Source: Cladopsammia gracilis (lineage: Eukaryota; Cnidaria; Anthozoa; Scleractinia; Dendrophylliidae). Taken from it: DNA of 64,000 bases. The DNA is taken from assembly GCA_022457155.1 (NCBI GenBank), contig JAJGOT010000058.1:1163501-1227500 (forward strand), in the 5' to 3' direction. This document shows positions 23,581-38,200 of the stretch, piece after piece; position 1 is the first letter of the stretch, and the number at the start of each line of letters is the position of its first letter. The position numbers and the translations under genes were made by a program. The notes beneath the pieces were generated by a model, which was not told where the DNA came from, made no database searches, and saw only the letters and a program-made list of their open reading frames with translations.

Positions 23581-24639
23581 TGAAGATCGAAGATCGGAAC
23601 GTCTATTTTTAGCACTCGCGTGGGAAATTGAGCCCGCGATTTATATCTTGTCATATTCACTTTCTCCGGCTCTTTGTCAGCGGTCAGTCGCTGACAAACA
23701 GCACCGACGGAGAAAGTCTGGGCTCGATATCGGGAAAAAAGCGCCAAAACAGACAATAGACGATAAACTGCAATTATCATTCATAAAAATAAAATAAAAT
23801 AAAAACTGGGGAAAAATCATTTATAACGAAGTATAAAATTATCATTCATAAAAAAAGTAAAAAAAAAAAAAATTAAGAAATAAAAATCCGTTACGCCGAT
23901 TCTCGTTACGCTGTTACGCCGTTACTCGTTACGCCATTACGCCGATTACTAACACCCCATTTTTACCTCAACTGAAAAAATATATTTCAAAGGGCTAAAT
24001 TTGGTTCTCTCCTCCTAAATTATCACTTCTGTCGTTAACTTTGATTAAATTTATGTTTCATTCAAACTTTATTACAATAACGGCGGGAATACTTTCAGCA
24101 AAACTTTCAATTGGAAAAGTTGTTTTGACCTCGGGCCGGACCAGGCAATTACATCATGGCTTCGAAAAGCCACTTTGCGGCTACATTTGCATTCACTTCA
24201 AAAGTGTCGGAAACACAGACCAGCTAGTTACAAGATTTAGCTAAAACCAATAACAACCATCGGGAAACTCTGACATACGGCCTTTTTTTTTTCAACGGTA
24301 AGTACAAAGTAGGCATCGATTTGTATTTTTCAGTATGTACTCGTCTTTTGACACAGTGGACACGCTACTTTAATAATTTGCGTGCGATCTCGCACGCTAA
24401 GTGTACTGTGTCTTCTTGTTTTAGACGGTTAACGCGCTTCTTTGTTAGACTGCTCACTTTAATGCTTTAATAAAATACTCCTAAATCAGTAAAAACTATA
24501 CTAGGAGATCTAAGTTTACATAAAATTGCTAATCTAAGTTAACTATATTAAGAAGCCTAAAATAACAAATGAATAAATATATTAATAAATAAACAAATCA
24601 AACCGTGAAATAACGTGCATGCAGATTCCCAAGACAATT

Positions 24640-25215
24640 ATTCTCCAATATGCCTAATACAACGACGCCCAAGTATACGCTCCCACAGCGTCTTGTTTGC
24701 ATGAAAAGAGGTGTTGACAGGCCAGACACGACTCATAAGCTTGTGATAACTTGGAATGTGAGTTTTGCATGCTGTAACAAGTATATCCCGAAGGATTTTC
24801 CTTTTTTGTATGAGATTGTATATTTCTCTTAGCAATGGTTGGTTCTGAATTAAATGCCATTTGTTCATTAAGATGTTTTTAAGATTAGGCAATGCCAGGT
24901 GGTACGTTGTTACGAAAGGCAGTATTCTTTTTCGCACGTTTTTTTTTTTTTTTGCTGCAAAGATGACTTCCGTTCATTGAATTTTACCTCGGAAATTATT
25001 TTCTCAGTGAGATTGTGAGTGTAGCCTCTACCTCATAGGCGTGCTTTAAAGTTGTCGATATTCTCGCTGAATGATTTCGCTGAGGAATTTGTTCTTATTG
25101 TAATAAATAAATAAATAAATAAAAGTCTCAGGGCTCCACCGTTCCTGAGCCCTTTTCTGACCCTTGGTGGGTAACAGGAAGAGAAATGGGTGTACTGGAA
25201 GGTCTCTGTTGGTGT
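24640..25215 (-). pseudogene. Reverse-transcriptase C-terminal relic
   Basis: The translated minus strand shows TPTETFQYTHFSSCYPPRVRKG and GGALRLL. An AATA microsatellite (about 25100-25120) then interrupts, followed by TEKIISEVKFNERKSSLQ, LPNLKNILMNKWHLIQNQP and LLREIY. This order matches the RT-to-linker part of a retroelement, most like Penelope-type elements. Stops and frame shifts show it is dead. A second relic of the family is at 44330-44712. Confidence 0.65.
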
Positions 25216-25376
25216 AATCAATGACATCAATGAGTAATCAATGACCCACAAATTTTTTTGTGTTCGATTAATCATTGATTACTCATTGAGTATTGCCAAT
25301 ACTCAATGATTAATCAATTGATTACCCATTGATTACCCATTGATTACTCATTGATGTCATTGATCATTGATTAGTT
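25203..25376. repeat. TCAATGA-rich palindromic repeat, right copy
   Basis: Shares GAGTATTGCCAATACTC and AATCAATGACCCACAAA with 19566-19682. Extra GATTACCCATT units are inserted. It overlaps the 5' part of the RT relic. Confidence 0.75.
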
Positions 25377-26220
25377 ATGCCTGGTACCGTAGTACTGACG
25401 TACACGAGAACAGAACCCCATTATATTGGGCAGAGAACTAAGAGAACAGGGATCCGGCTAAGCAAAGAGTAGCGTTTTGGGGTTTAGCATTGATCTACAG
25501 TGTTTAGGGTTAAGCACTGATTTGAAAATGGTTAGCTTTCATTTATGGTTATGGGTAACTCTATAAATATGTTAAAAATTACACCTCCCGGCAGCTAATC
25601 CACGTTGGTGTAGTGGATAAGGATACAAGTTATGAAGCAAACGACTCGGGTTCGAGGCATACACTTAACTGATCTTTTTTCTAATTTTACTCTAAGTGTG
25701 AAATAGGTTTTGCTTCATGTAACTTAAAGTGAAAAGGAAAGGTCCGTTTGAGAGATGTTAACGAGTGTTAACCATACTTTGCACCTGTGTCACCACCGGG
25801 ACCGGAAGCAACCTGCAACTCCAGACATATATTTACCACATACAGTGGAACTAGTTGGAGACTACAGTCACGTAACACTTGTCTTCGGACAAAAGCTCCC
25901 ATGTGTACCAACACCTGCGGGCTTTTGAGACCCTTTTGAGGCATGCCTTAGTTCTAGTTCTCCCTGCGTCTTCACCATCATTGAATTCGCTGCCTCTGAA
26001 AATGGGAGAATTTTTCACACTAACACTTTTTTGCATGTTATTACTTTCTGTAAAGGCAAACCGTTTTCTACACTCAGGATCAGTTCCTCTAATGTCACGA
26101 CGAAGAGGGAAAAACGTAGGGAAAAATTTCGGGCCGAATGGAAAAAGAGGAGTGGGGTTAACCCGGCCCCTCCCCTAGATACCCCATGGAATTACATACA
26201 TGTGTTTCATACTTGGGACT

Positions 26221-26590
26221 TCTTAAGTAATGCTCCACATAAGAACGATAGCAAACTTCATTGTTCTGCGGCATTGGCTCTTTCCCACAAAGAATATCTT
26301 TGATTACAAGAATAGAGGAGGAGCTGATGGTTAATCATAATATTTCATTATAAAAATAAAGAAAATCCATTTGCGTCAAATAAATTTTAGGAAATGTTCG
26401 TGCTTAACCAATCAGAATAGCAGAAGACAATAGCTTTTTTGCTTCTTTGATGAAGTTCCCCAAATACAATATCTTTTAAAAGTTGCATGTTGTGCGATTG
26501 GGTCTCAAATAACTCAGTTGAAACCTTAAAAAAATTAGACAAAATGCACCGCGAACCTTTAACTTTTGAGCAGTTTTTTAGTCTAGATAA
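26221..26590. repeat. 370-bp dispersed repeat, right copy
   Basis: Direct-orientation partner of 16618-16990, followed by low-complexity ATGATTAATGATAAA sequence to about 26700. Confidence 0.85.
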
Positions 26591-26699
26591 ATGATAAAAC
26601 AAAATGATTAATGATTAATGATAAAATTAATTAATTTGAATTAATGAAATTGATTAATGATAAAATTTAATGATTAAATGATTAATGATAAACAAAATA

Positions 26700-29079
26700 C
26701 GGAAAACTAAAGAATATTACAAGTACGTTCACATCATTAATGCTTTACAGTATGTAGCAATTTTACATGAACTAATGAAGCCCAAGAAAGCATGCATATT
26801 TGTTCAGTCCCACTGCGTACATTTCCAAGTGAAAAGTACGTGATCGAGCCGTCAGATGGCGATATAAAAGGCAAAAAGAAAGGCAGATTTCCTCAACCTG
26901 GTTCCCAGTCATTCGTGGAGCGCCATCAAATTCAATGTTGCTGGCCAATCCCTCTTTCCCCAATTTTCTCTTGGCTTGCTTAACACACAGCTTTTTTTTT
27001 GTTCATTCAAATCACTAACCAAGAATCCTGTTCGTAGGGTACTATTATGAATGAATGTTGAAATTATATTCTGATGACGTAATTTTTCTGATAGGTTGAA
27101 TCAAATTCATTTTAACCAATCAGAGGCATCATTATAGCAAAACTGGATGTATTATTGGTAATGAATGCTTAGAGTGGTTTTTAGTGGAGTGTTGAAAGTT
27201 AAGCATTTGATTCTGCATATCTGCACTTTTTGTTTGGCTAGGAATTTCACACTCCAATACTAATACCAATCGCGACTTTCTCACACACGTTTTCCTGTAA
27301 CAGACAATATTCGTATTTATAATGTCCACACGAGAGACTGAACGTGTAGAGAACTCCAAATGTTTTAATGGTCGATCACTGATAACCACGTTTACAAAGC
27401 ATGTGCTCTCCTCGATCTCGAGTGCGCATGTCCTACAATAACATGACCGCTGACCTAAACATTACAGTATTCTGGGTATTGAACTGGAACTAGCTTGCAA
27501 TGGAGGCTCAGGAGGAGGAATATCATTAAAAATATTTGCATGTGAGAAGATTGTCTGACTACAACCTAGTTACAGTTCAACACCGAAAATATGAATATGG
27601 TCTATTGGTTGATGTCCATGTCTGTTGATTAGCCAGTCATTACTTTGGTTCCGGTTTTATGCCAATAAATGGAACACTGTATTACAACAACCTAAAATTG
27701 TGTTCATAACTGCAATGACATTTCTCTAATGAATTTCATATCCACAATTTACATTACATTAATTTATTCATATACTTATCATCACAGTTGGTTTAAACGT
27801 TCTTTTATGGAGGAAGTGTTAAATTATTAAACTTGGAGCTGCAGAAGAAAAATTCCATAAGACTACACCTAATGCTTATTACTTGTTTCCATTCCGTGTT
27901 TAAAATAACTATTACTTGCCTATATATTTATTGAATGATGGTTTTTTTGACATAAGAGTAGTTTCATATAACCCATGACAAATACAGTAAACTCTCTTTA
28001 GATGGGCACCCCTGTAAGGTGGACAGCTCTCTAAGACAGACATCAATTGAAGGACTCCCAGCAAGAACGTCCAAAGTATTTTTTTGGAAAATTTTCAATG
28101 AAATCTTGGATTTTTGGCCTCAAAAGGGACTCACTTGCCAAAATTATGACTGGATAAAGTAAATATGACTGAAAGGATTTCAACCAGGTCAACAAATCTT
28201 CCATCTTCGTAGGGAATAATTTTTTTTCTTGAAAAGATATATAGGATTTTCTCAAAGATGTGGATTTTCTTCCCCATTTTGGATCTGTTTTAAGTACCTT
28301 AACAATAATAAATCAATAATTTGACAAAACTGTGCTTTTAAAGGCCTAAAACATACAATTTTAGTGAAAGTTGCCAAAAACATACTTAGGACGTTCTTAC
28401 CGGGAGCCCTTCAATTATTATTGGCCGGTTCTGGCCTAATTTCAGCTTGCTGATCTGTAACTAAATTCTCTATAGGGCAGACACCTCTCTAAGGCAGACA
28501 GCTGAAGTTGGTCCTGAAGGTGTCCAGCTTAAACAGAGGTTATTGTACGCACTATAAGGCACTAAATCCATTGTTTTCTTTTGTTTACTGTCGACTATTT
28601 AAAACTGTTAATTTTGTTTCACTGGTTTGTGAAATCACTTGTCTATGGCACTAACATTTTGTCACTAAGTACTAATGGCATACTACACACGCTAATATTT
28701 GGTTTAAAACCATTTTACAAAACACATTTCATAAAAGATAGGAAACTTCCTGTTATTTCCTTATTAACAAAAACTTATAGGGTGAAAGTTTGAAAGAACT
28801 ATAAAAATCAGCTGTGAAAACATGCACCTTTGTTTCCTGCTTCGAGAAACTGTCAGCTTTTCTTATAATTCTCTCAAATTTTCAATTACCTTGCCATAAC
28901 TTTATACAAACGTAGAAAGCATGAAAAACCTTGGACAAGGGAAAGCATAGAAATGACTGACTGCTAAATAAAATGATGAAAACTGAGACATGTATTTACA
29001 GTTGGACCTAATTTTACATGGTAGCACTTTCATCAAACAGGAACATAAAATTGCTTTGTATTTTTGTCTGAAGAAATCA
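26700..29079. other. Gap between cGLR block and STRAP 3' end
   Basis: No gene recognised. At 27985-28553 there is an element with TACAGTAAACTCTCTTTAGA at the left and the related inverse CTTAAACAGAGGTTATTGTA at the right, of the same general type as the 9440 element. Confidence 0.5.
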
Positions 29080-29085
29080 TTTATT
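29080..29085 (-). terminator. Candidate poly(A) signal of STRAP
   Basis: AATAAA on the minus strand about 135 bases past the STRAP stop codon. It is the nearest canonical hexamer seen; use is inferred. Confidence 0.5.
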
Positions 29086-29220
29086 CTAAAAATAAATAAT
29101 ATTCAGAAAAGTGGTGTGATATTTTCTTGACACTGTATGTTGATATTGTGTAAGAGTAACTGTGACCACAAACTGCTTTCAAGGATCATAAGTAAATATT
29201 CTCATTTGTTAAATAAGTTA

Positions 29221-32200
29221 TCATGAATTTGTTCCTTCTGCAGCTACACCATTGTTAACAGCTCGCCAGAGCCCATAAGTCTTGCCGACAGTGTGTTGCC
29301 ACAGGCGCAGCGTCCCATCTTCAGAACCAGAAGCATACAGTTCACCATCTGGTGAATATCTGACACAGTGTACTGGACCAAAGTGTCCTTTGTATGATTC
29401 TGAAATAAACAGTCGGTGAGAGTTAAACCTTTCACTCCCAGAGTTAATTAAAACCCTTTAACTCCCAAGAGTGCCAAAGATCAAAATTCAAGAAAAATGG
29501 CAACTTTCATTTTGTAAAATATTGAAAAACAAATGATACCATGCAAAAATACTGTCAAAGAGGTTTAATTTGAATGATCACACCAGAGGATTTTGTCCAC
29601 AGACTCAAAGTTAGAACTATACTGTGTCTCCATTATTTGGCAGTACTTTTGCATGGCACCATTTGTTTTTCAATGTTTTACAAAAAAAAAATCAGGATTT
29701 TTCTTTAATTTTGATCTCTGGCACTGTTGGTTAAAGGGCTAAAAAACTGCTACCAGGATTTTCATCTCTTTTTTTTTTTTGTCTCAAAGCTGTGCTAATT
29801 AATACTCATACATTCATGAGTGTTATATACCCCATGCTCATACTCAAATTACTTCTAGAATACTAAAGAGAAAAATTATCGTCTACTCCCTCCCACCCCA
29901 CCCTCCCAAAGTGGGACCATTCAAGTAATAAGTAGTTTAAAGTCTTTATTCAAACTCACTGAATGTATACAACAATATAATATAAAAGAGATTACTTAAC
30001 AGTAATACATAGAGAACAAACAGAGAGTTTGAGAAGGGGCAACCACTAAGTACTGACGAGGCAAACCCCACTATATCGGGGGCGTAGCTACCTGTACGCA
30101 CATACACACATGCATACCTGAAAAAGCCGAAAAAAAAAGAGAAAGATATGGGACTTGAGGGTAGGGGGAGGAGGTAGGGGAAGTGTTTGAAAATTGATTG
30201 TGCGTACCTCAGAAAAATTCCTGGCTTAACGCCCCTGTATATGTACTAATATAACAAACTACGTACTAAATAAATAATAAAGTTTAAGTGGTGCCATTTG
30301 TTTTTAAGTTTCCAGTTCTTGTTAAATCTGTACTATACAAAGAAGGTAGAGAGTCAAATGCACCACATTTGGTTTTTACAAAAATCTTACCTAGTTCTTT
30401 TCCATCTTCATAGTCAAACTTATAAAGCTTGAAATCATCTCCTCCAGCAACAAAACAAGACTTACTAGGGTGGAGTGAGGCTGAAAATATTGCTGTTGGA
30501 GCCTCAAAAGACTTGATCTGTTCCATTCTAAACATGAGAAAAATAAATAAACTTTAAGATTTGTGATCAATGTCATTTAAATAAGGTGAACATTATATTA
30601 TGACATCACTTTTCTGACCTTACATGTATATCAATGGAGGACCTGCACATCATGGAGGCCCACCCGAACAGAGCTGGTTGAGTCGTTTACCGTCAAAACA
30701 ACTCAGACATCATCAAAAACTTATGGGCCAGTTATTTAAACAAAGTTGAGACAGTGTTTAACAAAACTGTAGCCTAAATTAATTTCAATCTGGCCAACTC
30801 TAATAGAACGAATGCAAATATGGCCGTCCAACAATTTTTTGTTTGGACAGGTTCTCAAGAAAAGAAAAGCAATTGAATAATGATAAAGATCAGGTCAAAA
30901 TAAGTCATTGTGTGCATTTTCAAGGCCATATTCTTGTTTTAGGAGAAGTTAAAGGCAATCAAATTTTTCGAAAAACATGAAAGCGATATCGATGCTAGTC
31001 AGGATAGAATGTCTTTTCTCATACAAATGCTTAAAATTTCAGTGAGCCATAACTTTGCACCGTTAAACCAAAAACACTCAAACTTTGCAAGATGATACAC
31101 TTAGCAGCACTTGTTTACGTGATATCATTAATTTCTCTGAAAACTTGGCCAAACAAAAAATTGCCTGGCGGCCATATTTGCATTCGTTGTATAAATTATA
31201 CAAACACTGTTTACAGCAAACTGTATCCAGAAGGCATATAGCACTGACTAGAAAAAACATTTATCTCCTTAAAATGACCGGCCACTTGTCAACAGCTATG
31301 GTGGTCCATTAATTGTCTAAAACTTCAGTCAAAGTTAGACTTTGTTTAAATAACCAGCCTATATTTTTCTGCTTTTGCAAATGTCACAGTATTAAAGTAA
31401 AGTAAAACTTAATTATAATATATATTGTTGAATTTATTATTCATTTCTATTTCATTACATTCCACTTTTAACAGATTTAATATGAAACAACACCTCCGTA
31501 CACAAAAATGCACTGTAAATACTGAATAAATTGCACATAAACATGTCTGTTTTAATCAATATTTTCCATTACCTTTCTGTATCCCAAAATGATATTGTTT
31601 TAGCATATGTGACAACAAGTACACTGCCGTCCTTTGATAAAACCATACTTGTTACACTCTGAGGTACATCAACCGTCTTTACCTCACTCATAGTTCTTGT
31701 ATCCCAAAGCCTACAAACAAGATCAACAAAATTAAATACAATAATTTGATACAGTCAAACCTCCACATGTGACCACATGTACCTCTTGCTGTAGAATTAG
31801 GTTACTATGTACAGGGAAACTAGAACAAGAGATAACCATTTGCTATGCTGTACAGAATGCTGTAGACCAGAATGAATCACTCTTTATTCAGTTCCCTGTA
31901 TGTCAAATTATGTAATATCATCACCATGCTCATAAGCAGCTACATCTCCTAAGCTGTATTAAGTACCTTGTGGACACATTGTTAACAATAACCAAAGGGC
32001 TCTAAGAGCTATCTCGTGAATACGAAACAACATAAGGTTAAGTCCACAGATCGGTTTTAATTTTTTCCATGAGTTTGAAGTCAATGAACTGAAGAGAAAC
32101 AGATTTAAAACGACCAAAACATCTTAGAGTGACATAAATATGCATTGTGTAAAACAAGACTGTCTAGACAACTGAAGGATGTAATACACTAGGGAATTTT

Positions 32201-35200
32201 AAAAAAGTTTACATCCGAGTGATTAAATGCGTGAACATTTGCATAATTATTGTCCCTGCATACTATCAATGATCTCATTCAATGCTTTGTGTGTTTACGA
32301 GATAACAACAGGGTTGTCACTTAGTGCCAGAGCCTGGGGATTTCCACCAGCTAAATTGTAAATTTAAAGAGCCCCTGATACTTCAACAGCAGGCATTGCC
32401 ACTTGAAGTCCCCCACACTTACTTCAAAAATGAGTGACAGATGTGAAAAGACACCCTGTTATTAGGGACATGGGATTACGTCCCAGCAAATAAGAGTTAC
32501 AACTGAAAGTAGATGTAACAACTGGTCCACCTCCATCACATTGCAATGGGTCCACCAGCTATTATTAAACCTAATCCTGGCTGTAAATTTGTGTCATGCA
32601 CCTTTATACAAATTCCTAGTTTTGTTTGCTTTCTAATTGAATAGTTTTCCCTCAGCCAGGGGGGAAATGTACGGAAATACAACAATTTTGTGGCAAAAAT
32701 CCACCAAAATGCACTGTTTATTATCCAATTCTTAAACATTAATATTTCTGAAACAGACACCTCTAAAATAGCATGCTTTTAACATTGTGCAAAATGCCAT
32801 CATCGGACCTGCTTTGTCAAATACTAGCAGCTGATCACTACATCCCTGTACAGGCATCAAATTGTATTCCTGAACACTTTTATCAGGACCAGAGTCTACA
32901 TAACAGTGAGAAGATTTAAGGAAAATAACTGTTACTATCACAGAGGCCCTGTTAGGGTAAATCCCGACAAGTGACATGGTGTTGAAACAGCAATATCAGT
33001 GAAGTGAAATGATGACAAGTGACAAGAAAATTCAGTGAAATTGAGAACTTGTGACATGGTAGTGCAAAATAACAAGGCTCGAAATTCAGACATGGGATGT
33101 GCACACCCCTCCTAATAGGGTCACACCCCTACTAATAGGGCCACACCCCTCCTAACAGGGACACACCCCTCCTAACAGGGTCTCATTACAGACTATTATG
33201 AACCCATATCAAAGGTGTCTGTTATGTGGAAGTTGATATTTTTGTTTACTCAGACTAATCATGTTACAGTGGTAAAAATAAACAAGGCAAATTTACCTCA
33301 TTTTTCTGTCTTCTCCTCCACTGAAAACAAACTTGCTATTTTTACTCCATAAAGCAGCTCTGATGTTTGTTGTATATTTTAACAAGTCTGGTTCTAAAAA
33401 ATATATAATGTATGTACAATTCATATGAGAAAATTAATTTTCAACTTTTCAGAAGCAATCAATTTTAACTTCTCAGAAACATGCAAGGACTCAGAATCAG
33501 ACAATGTTCTCATTTGTGTCAACAAAACAAAAACCCTTACCTGCACTTTCATCTTGAAGATCAAATATTCTAAGAAGCTTTTCATTACTAGCTGTGAGGA
33601 GCCGTTCACCGTCCTTACAAAAAATAAAACAATCACATTTGATTACTGCAAGCTGCATTGAAAATATAGCTTGCTCATAAGATATCCTGTTAATGGCCTG
33701 CTAATGACATTAGAAGGAAATCCTTAGTACAAGGTTGTCAAAAGTGGCTGCCAGTGAAAATCTCTACCTACTTTTGTCAGATCAGCCAGCTACTTAACTT
33801 GCCATCTCTTTAGAGTAGATGGCATTTAAAAAAAAAATATCCAGTTACTTTCGAAGTCAGCCAACTGCTTCAAACGTTTCTGACAACTACACAGTACATA
33901 TTAAAACTGATCTAAAAATAAAAATGATGAACTATCTGACACAAGATTTTACCATGTTATCAGAGTATCCACCAAGTGCATTAAGGTTTACAGTCATGTG
34001 ATTGGCCAAGTGATTTAAATGGTTTCCAGTGTTTCTTATGCTCAAGAAAGATGCGGGGAAGTAAAAAGGATGGAAAGTGTGGATACTGGCGAATTATCCT
34101 CATATGCCTGCTAATGTATGCAAAGTGAGCAGAAACATCTCTTCCCAGACTCACCCTCATGGGGTTATGGTTGCACACCGATGAAAATAATATGACATTC
34201 TTGAACAGAGAAGCAATGTAGATCTTGCAATGATCAATAGAATTTTACAATTTTGCAACTTATTAATTCAACATCAAATGCATATCTTTGAAAAAATACC
34301 TCCACTGATAATAAGACCTAAAATAATAATTTTAATAATATTATATTATGCATATTCTTACTGGAGAAAAGTCCACGATCTTGACAATGTGTTTATGCGG
34401 CAAAGTTCTGACCTCATCACCAGCAACAGCATCCCAAACTTTCCTAAAGAAAAAATAAACAAGGAAAATACATCCACAACTGATTGATTGTCTCCTTGAT
34501 TGATTAACTCACCGTCTGATTCATTGATTGATTGATCAATTGATCAATTGATTGTTTGTTTCCAATACACACATTTCCAGAAACAGCTCTTCTGGTTATT
34601 GCTACATGTGGAGGACCCCTTAATTAATACAGGTTGGTTTTTTCAAGAGAAAATAAATGAAGTAACAAACAAAATTGTTGCTGAGGAAGACCCGTCACAA
34701 GACGAATTTGACCTCAAAGCATTTAATACCTCTTTTAAACTTTGTGATGAATTTCCAGAATGTCACACACAAATGTATTTTACGTGTACAAAGTGGTCAG
34801 GTTAATACAGGTGAAGACAATAATAAAAAAATTAACGTAACTTGATGGGACCTACAAAAAGGTGACCGGCACCACTTAATGGAGGCCAGGTTTACAATAA
34901 TTCACAGGAGAATTTTCCAGGGCTTTTTCAACTAACCGCTTAATACAGGGCAACTGTTTAATACAGGTCCACTTAGTACAGGTTTCACTGTATTACACAA
35001 TTAAAAATCAAAATTATATGTACATGACTGTATTTCATATTCCTTCCACTTCACTCAAGATAATTTATTGGGAATCCCACTCCCCGCCATCTCTTTTCTG
35101 GATTCCCATCTCTATTTTCCCCATTATAAATACAACTATGTACATACGCTGTAAAGTCAGCAGCACCAGTAGCTGCCTTTGTGGCATCTCCATTTAATGT

Positions 35201-38200
35201 GGCACTCCACACTGCTCCCTTGTGCCCTTCAAAAGTACCTATCCAGTCGCCAGTGTCACCTTGTCTTAACATGGGTTTTCCATCTAGAGTAAGCAAAGCA
35301 TTTGATCAAACATAGGATACAATTATTTGTCTGAGCAGACACTCTAGTAAGCGAACAGCTCTATTTAGGGCTGCCTTGACAAAACCCTGTTTGAATTCTC
35401 CTCTTGTGAGAATTATTCAAAAACAAGTCAGAATTATTCCGTCAGCAACCAGCTCCAGTTACGGATATTTTTTTTGCATCATGAGGGTGGCCGCTTATGG
35501 GAACTTCAACTGTATAAAAAACACAGTTTTCTATAACTATTAATTAGACCTATTTACTTTGTCACACATGATCAACAAGATAACTCATTCAATAAAGAAA
35601 ATGATTTGTTGCGATACAGCAGTTTCTTCTTTTTTTTCTCAGTGACCAATAACTAATAGTGTCCTCACCAGGCTTTTAGCCAGAAATTGAATAGTGGGCG
35701 TCTGAAAGTATTTCCCATCATAACTTTTTAAAGGAGTAGATGCAATTTTCATGAATTTCTTCACAAAGTGAGCGTCCACAGGATGCCTGGACACCCCGCT
35801 GGCTAAAAGCTTGGTCCTTACAATGTCATCAGGCATATACATGGCAAAAGTTTAAACAATGTGGATGTTACCTCAGACCACATTATTAGAAACAAAAACA
35901 ACATACACATGTAAGGGTCTTGTGTGGCAAAAAGTAAGACTGGCTTGTTCAGGGCACAGAGTTTTAATGAAATTTTTACTCATGCGCGAAGCGGCATGAG
36001 GTAAGGTTTCGGCTCCGTTTTTCTTGTTTTTATTATTTTTATTTTTTGTGTCACAATTTTGCATGCAAATTTATGCACGCATATTTTAAATAGTGCACTT
36101 CCGGTTGATGTATTTGCCATTTACACTTCCTGTTTAGTGACTTCCGGCTATTCTCACTTCCGGTAAAAGAGCGTTACTTAGGTGTCACGACAGAATCTCC
36201 TACAACCCTACATACATTACTATGTTCACGTTTGGTATATATAAGACTTAGAAGAATCACTGGCTTCATTGTGGTACAGTCTTCATGTCCACAACATTCA
36301 ATAGTAAACAACGTGGTTTGCAGGAACGATGACTGAATGAAAGCAGTAACTCTTCTCCATGTCGGACATCTTTTTATCATGTTTAAAATATATCATAAAA
36401 ATTTTCTTACGCATGCACATGAGTAAAGGCTGCTTGCAGCCTCTTGTTTCATTTAAATCTAGTGAATGTTTTGTTTAAACACTAGGGAAATAATCAATAT
36501 TATACAAAATTTGATTTCTATTGCAGATTTCTTTCATTTATCGAACATTAGAATCTCAAAATCTCAGTCATTTAGCCCCCTAATATAAAGACATGTCTAA
36601 TAATAGAGACCTTAAGATTGAGGTTTTCCCCTTAAACCACAAACCACAAACATCAGCCAGCAGTTTACAGTTCGGAGTTTGCCGTATGAACAAAATCTGG
36701 GCTTAAGATTGAGGGTTTCTTTTTACCTATGCCTATTACCGGAGCCATCTAGGAAACAGAGTATACATTCATGCATATACATTCTTGCATTCACACATCG
36801 TTTATCGTAGTTTAACCACAAAGTAATCCGACTGGCAAATCAGTTCCAAAACAAATAGCCCGCTGCCATGTTTGTTCACATTTGTTTGTTCACTTTTCTT
36901 TAAGCTGAGAAATCGTCTTCAAAATTACGTTTCTATGAAAAAGAATTTGATAATTAATACGCGAATGAGTTCTAAAAAGTAGTATTTCCTCTCAAACGTG
37001 GGATTGTGATGTTTTGGGGGGCTAAAAACCTTGTGGTAAACCACTTACCTCTACAGCGTGGTCTAGCCGTACAAACGTGAACCTCAAACCGCAAACCTGA
37101 CGGCAAGGCACTGGTCACGTGACTTATTGACATTCACGGTTCGCGGGAAATGCCAAAAAACCTCGATCTTAAGGTCTCTAATATGTACAGTACACCTACT
37201 TATTGACTGATTGGGAGGGCCAGATGGGAAAGTATTAAATTAATACGGAATGAGCACAGCAAGAGCCAAATTTTCCAATCCAGCTTAACCTAACTCAGTC
37301 AAATATAACTATTTTATCATATGACCAATTTGGAGACAAAATTATTTTGAATTTTAACATGCAAGGCTGTGTGCTTTTCTAGCAGTCTTACAGCTTTTTT
37401 CAGCCCTGCTCACACTAATGCATACGACCTTCATATTGGTATTTGGTAAATAGTTTTATTTTATTTTTTATTTATTTATTTATTTATTCATAATTAATAT
37501 TTAGACAGGGTTGTCCATTCAGCTGGAGCTGGTTTTATATAAACCGCAACACCCCAAAATTCTCATTTCATCAAACAATGCACACCGCAGGATTTGAGAT
37601 TACCGCAATACTGCAACGTGGGATTTTATTCACCAAAATACCGCAATATAAATTAAGCAACACCGCAAACCCCAATGTCCTCTTCATTAAAGTGCTACTC
37701 AAGTTAAACTGCTAAGTATGTTTTGTTTTTGTTTTCTTCAAGGACTGACTTATAATTAGTGACTGATGTTTTTGTTCTGTGATTGTATTTATTTTGACAA
37801 ACATAGAAAAATGCAATACGAATCAGTCTACAATTTAATAACTTTTAAAAGTACCAAACTTGAACTCTGAAGTATTTGTTTCTGATGTTTCATCATACAT
37901 GGCCACAAAAGCTTCAAGCTTTAAAACAAACCGTATATAAATAAAATTGCTTTACCATTCACGTTTAAAAAATATAAAATAATACAATACCAATACTATT
38001 TTTTCCTGTTTTTGGGTAAAGGTCTGAATTAAGCTGTATATTAGGAGGTAATGTTTTAATATCACGAGGCTATAATCCTGGAATGACTGGTTACTTTAAA
38101 ATAGCTTCACACAGGTTGCCAGAAATTTTTTCTTAAAACCGAATACACTTTTAACTTGCATAGCATTTTTTTTTAACTTCTCCGCTAAAAAGGGCCATTA

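Larger units (their letters stand above)
20808..23957. mobile_element. 3.15-kb TIR element, 9-bp target duplication
   Basis: Perfect 9-bp direct duplication CATTTTTAC flanks the element (20799-20807 and 23958-23966). The ends begin GGGTGTTA and contain repeated GTAACG/GGCGTAAC words in inverse orientation (left 20829-20882, right 23885-23951). A 9-bp duplication fits Mutator-like elements (inference). The interior carries a minus-strand open region at ~23580-23350 that continues at 22289-22145 once the nested insertion is removed. No complete transposase was recognised. Confidence 0.8.
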
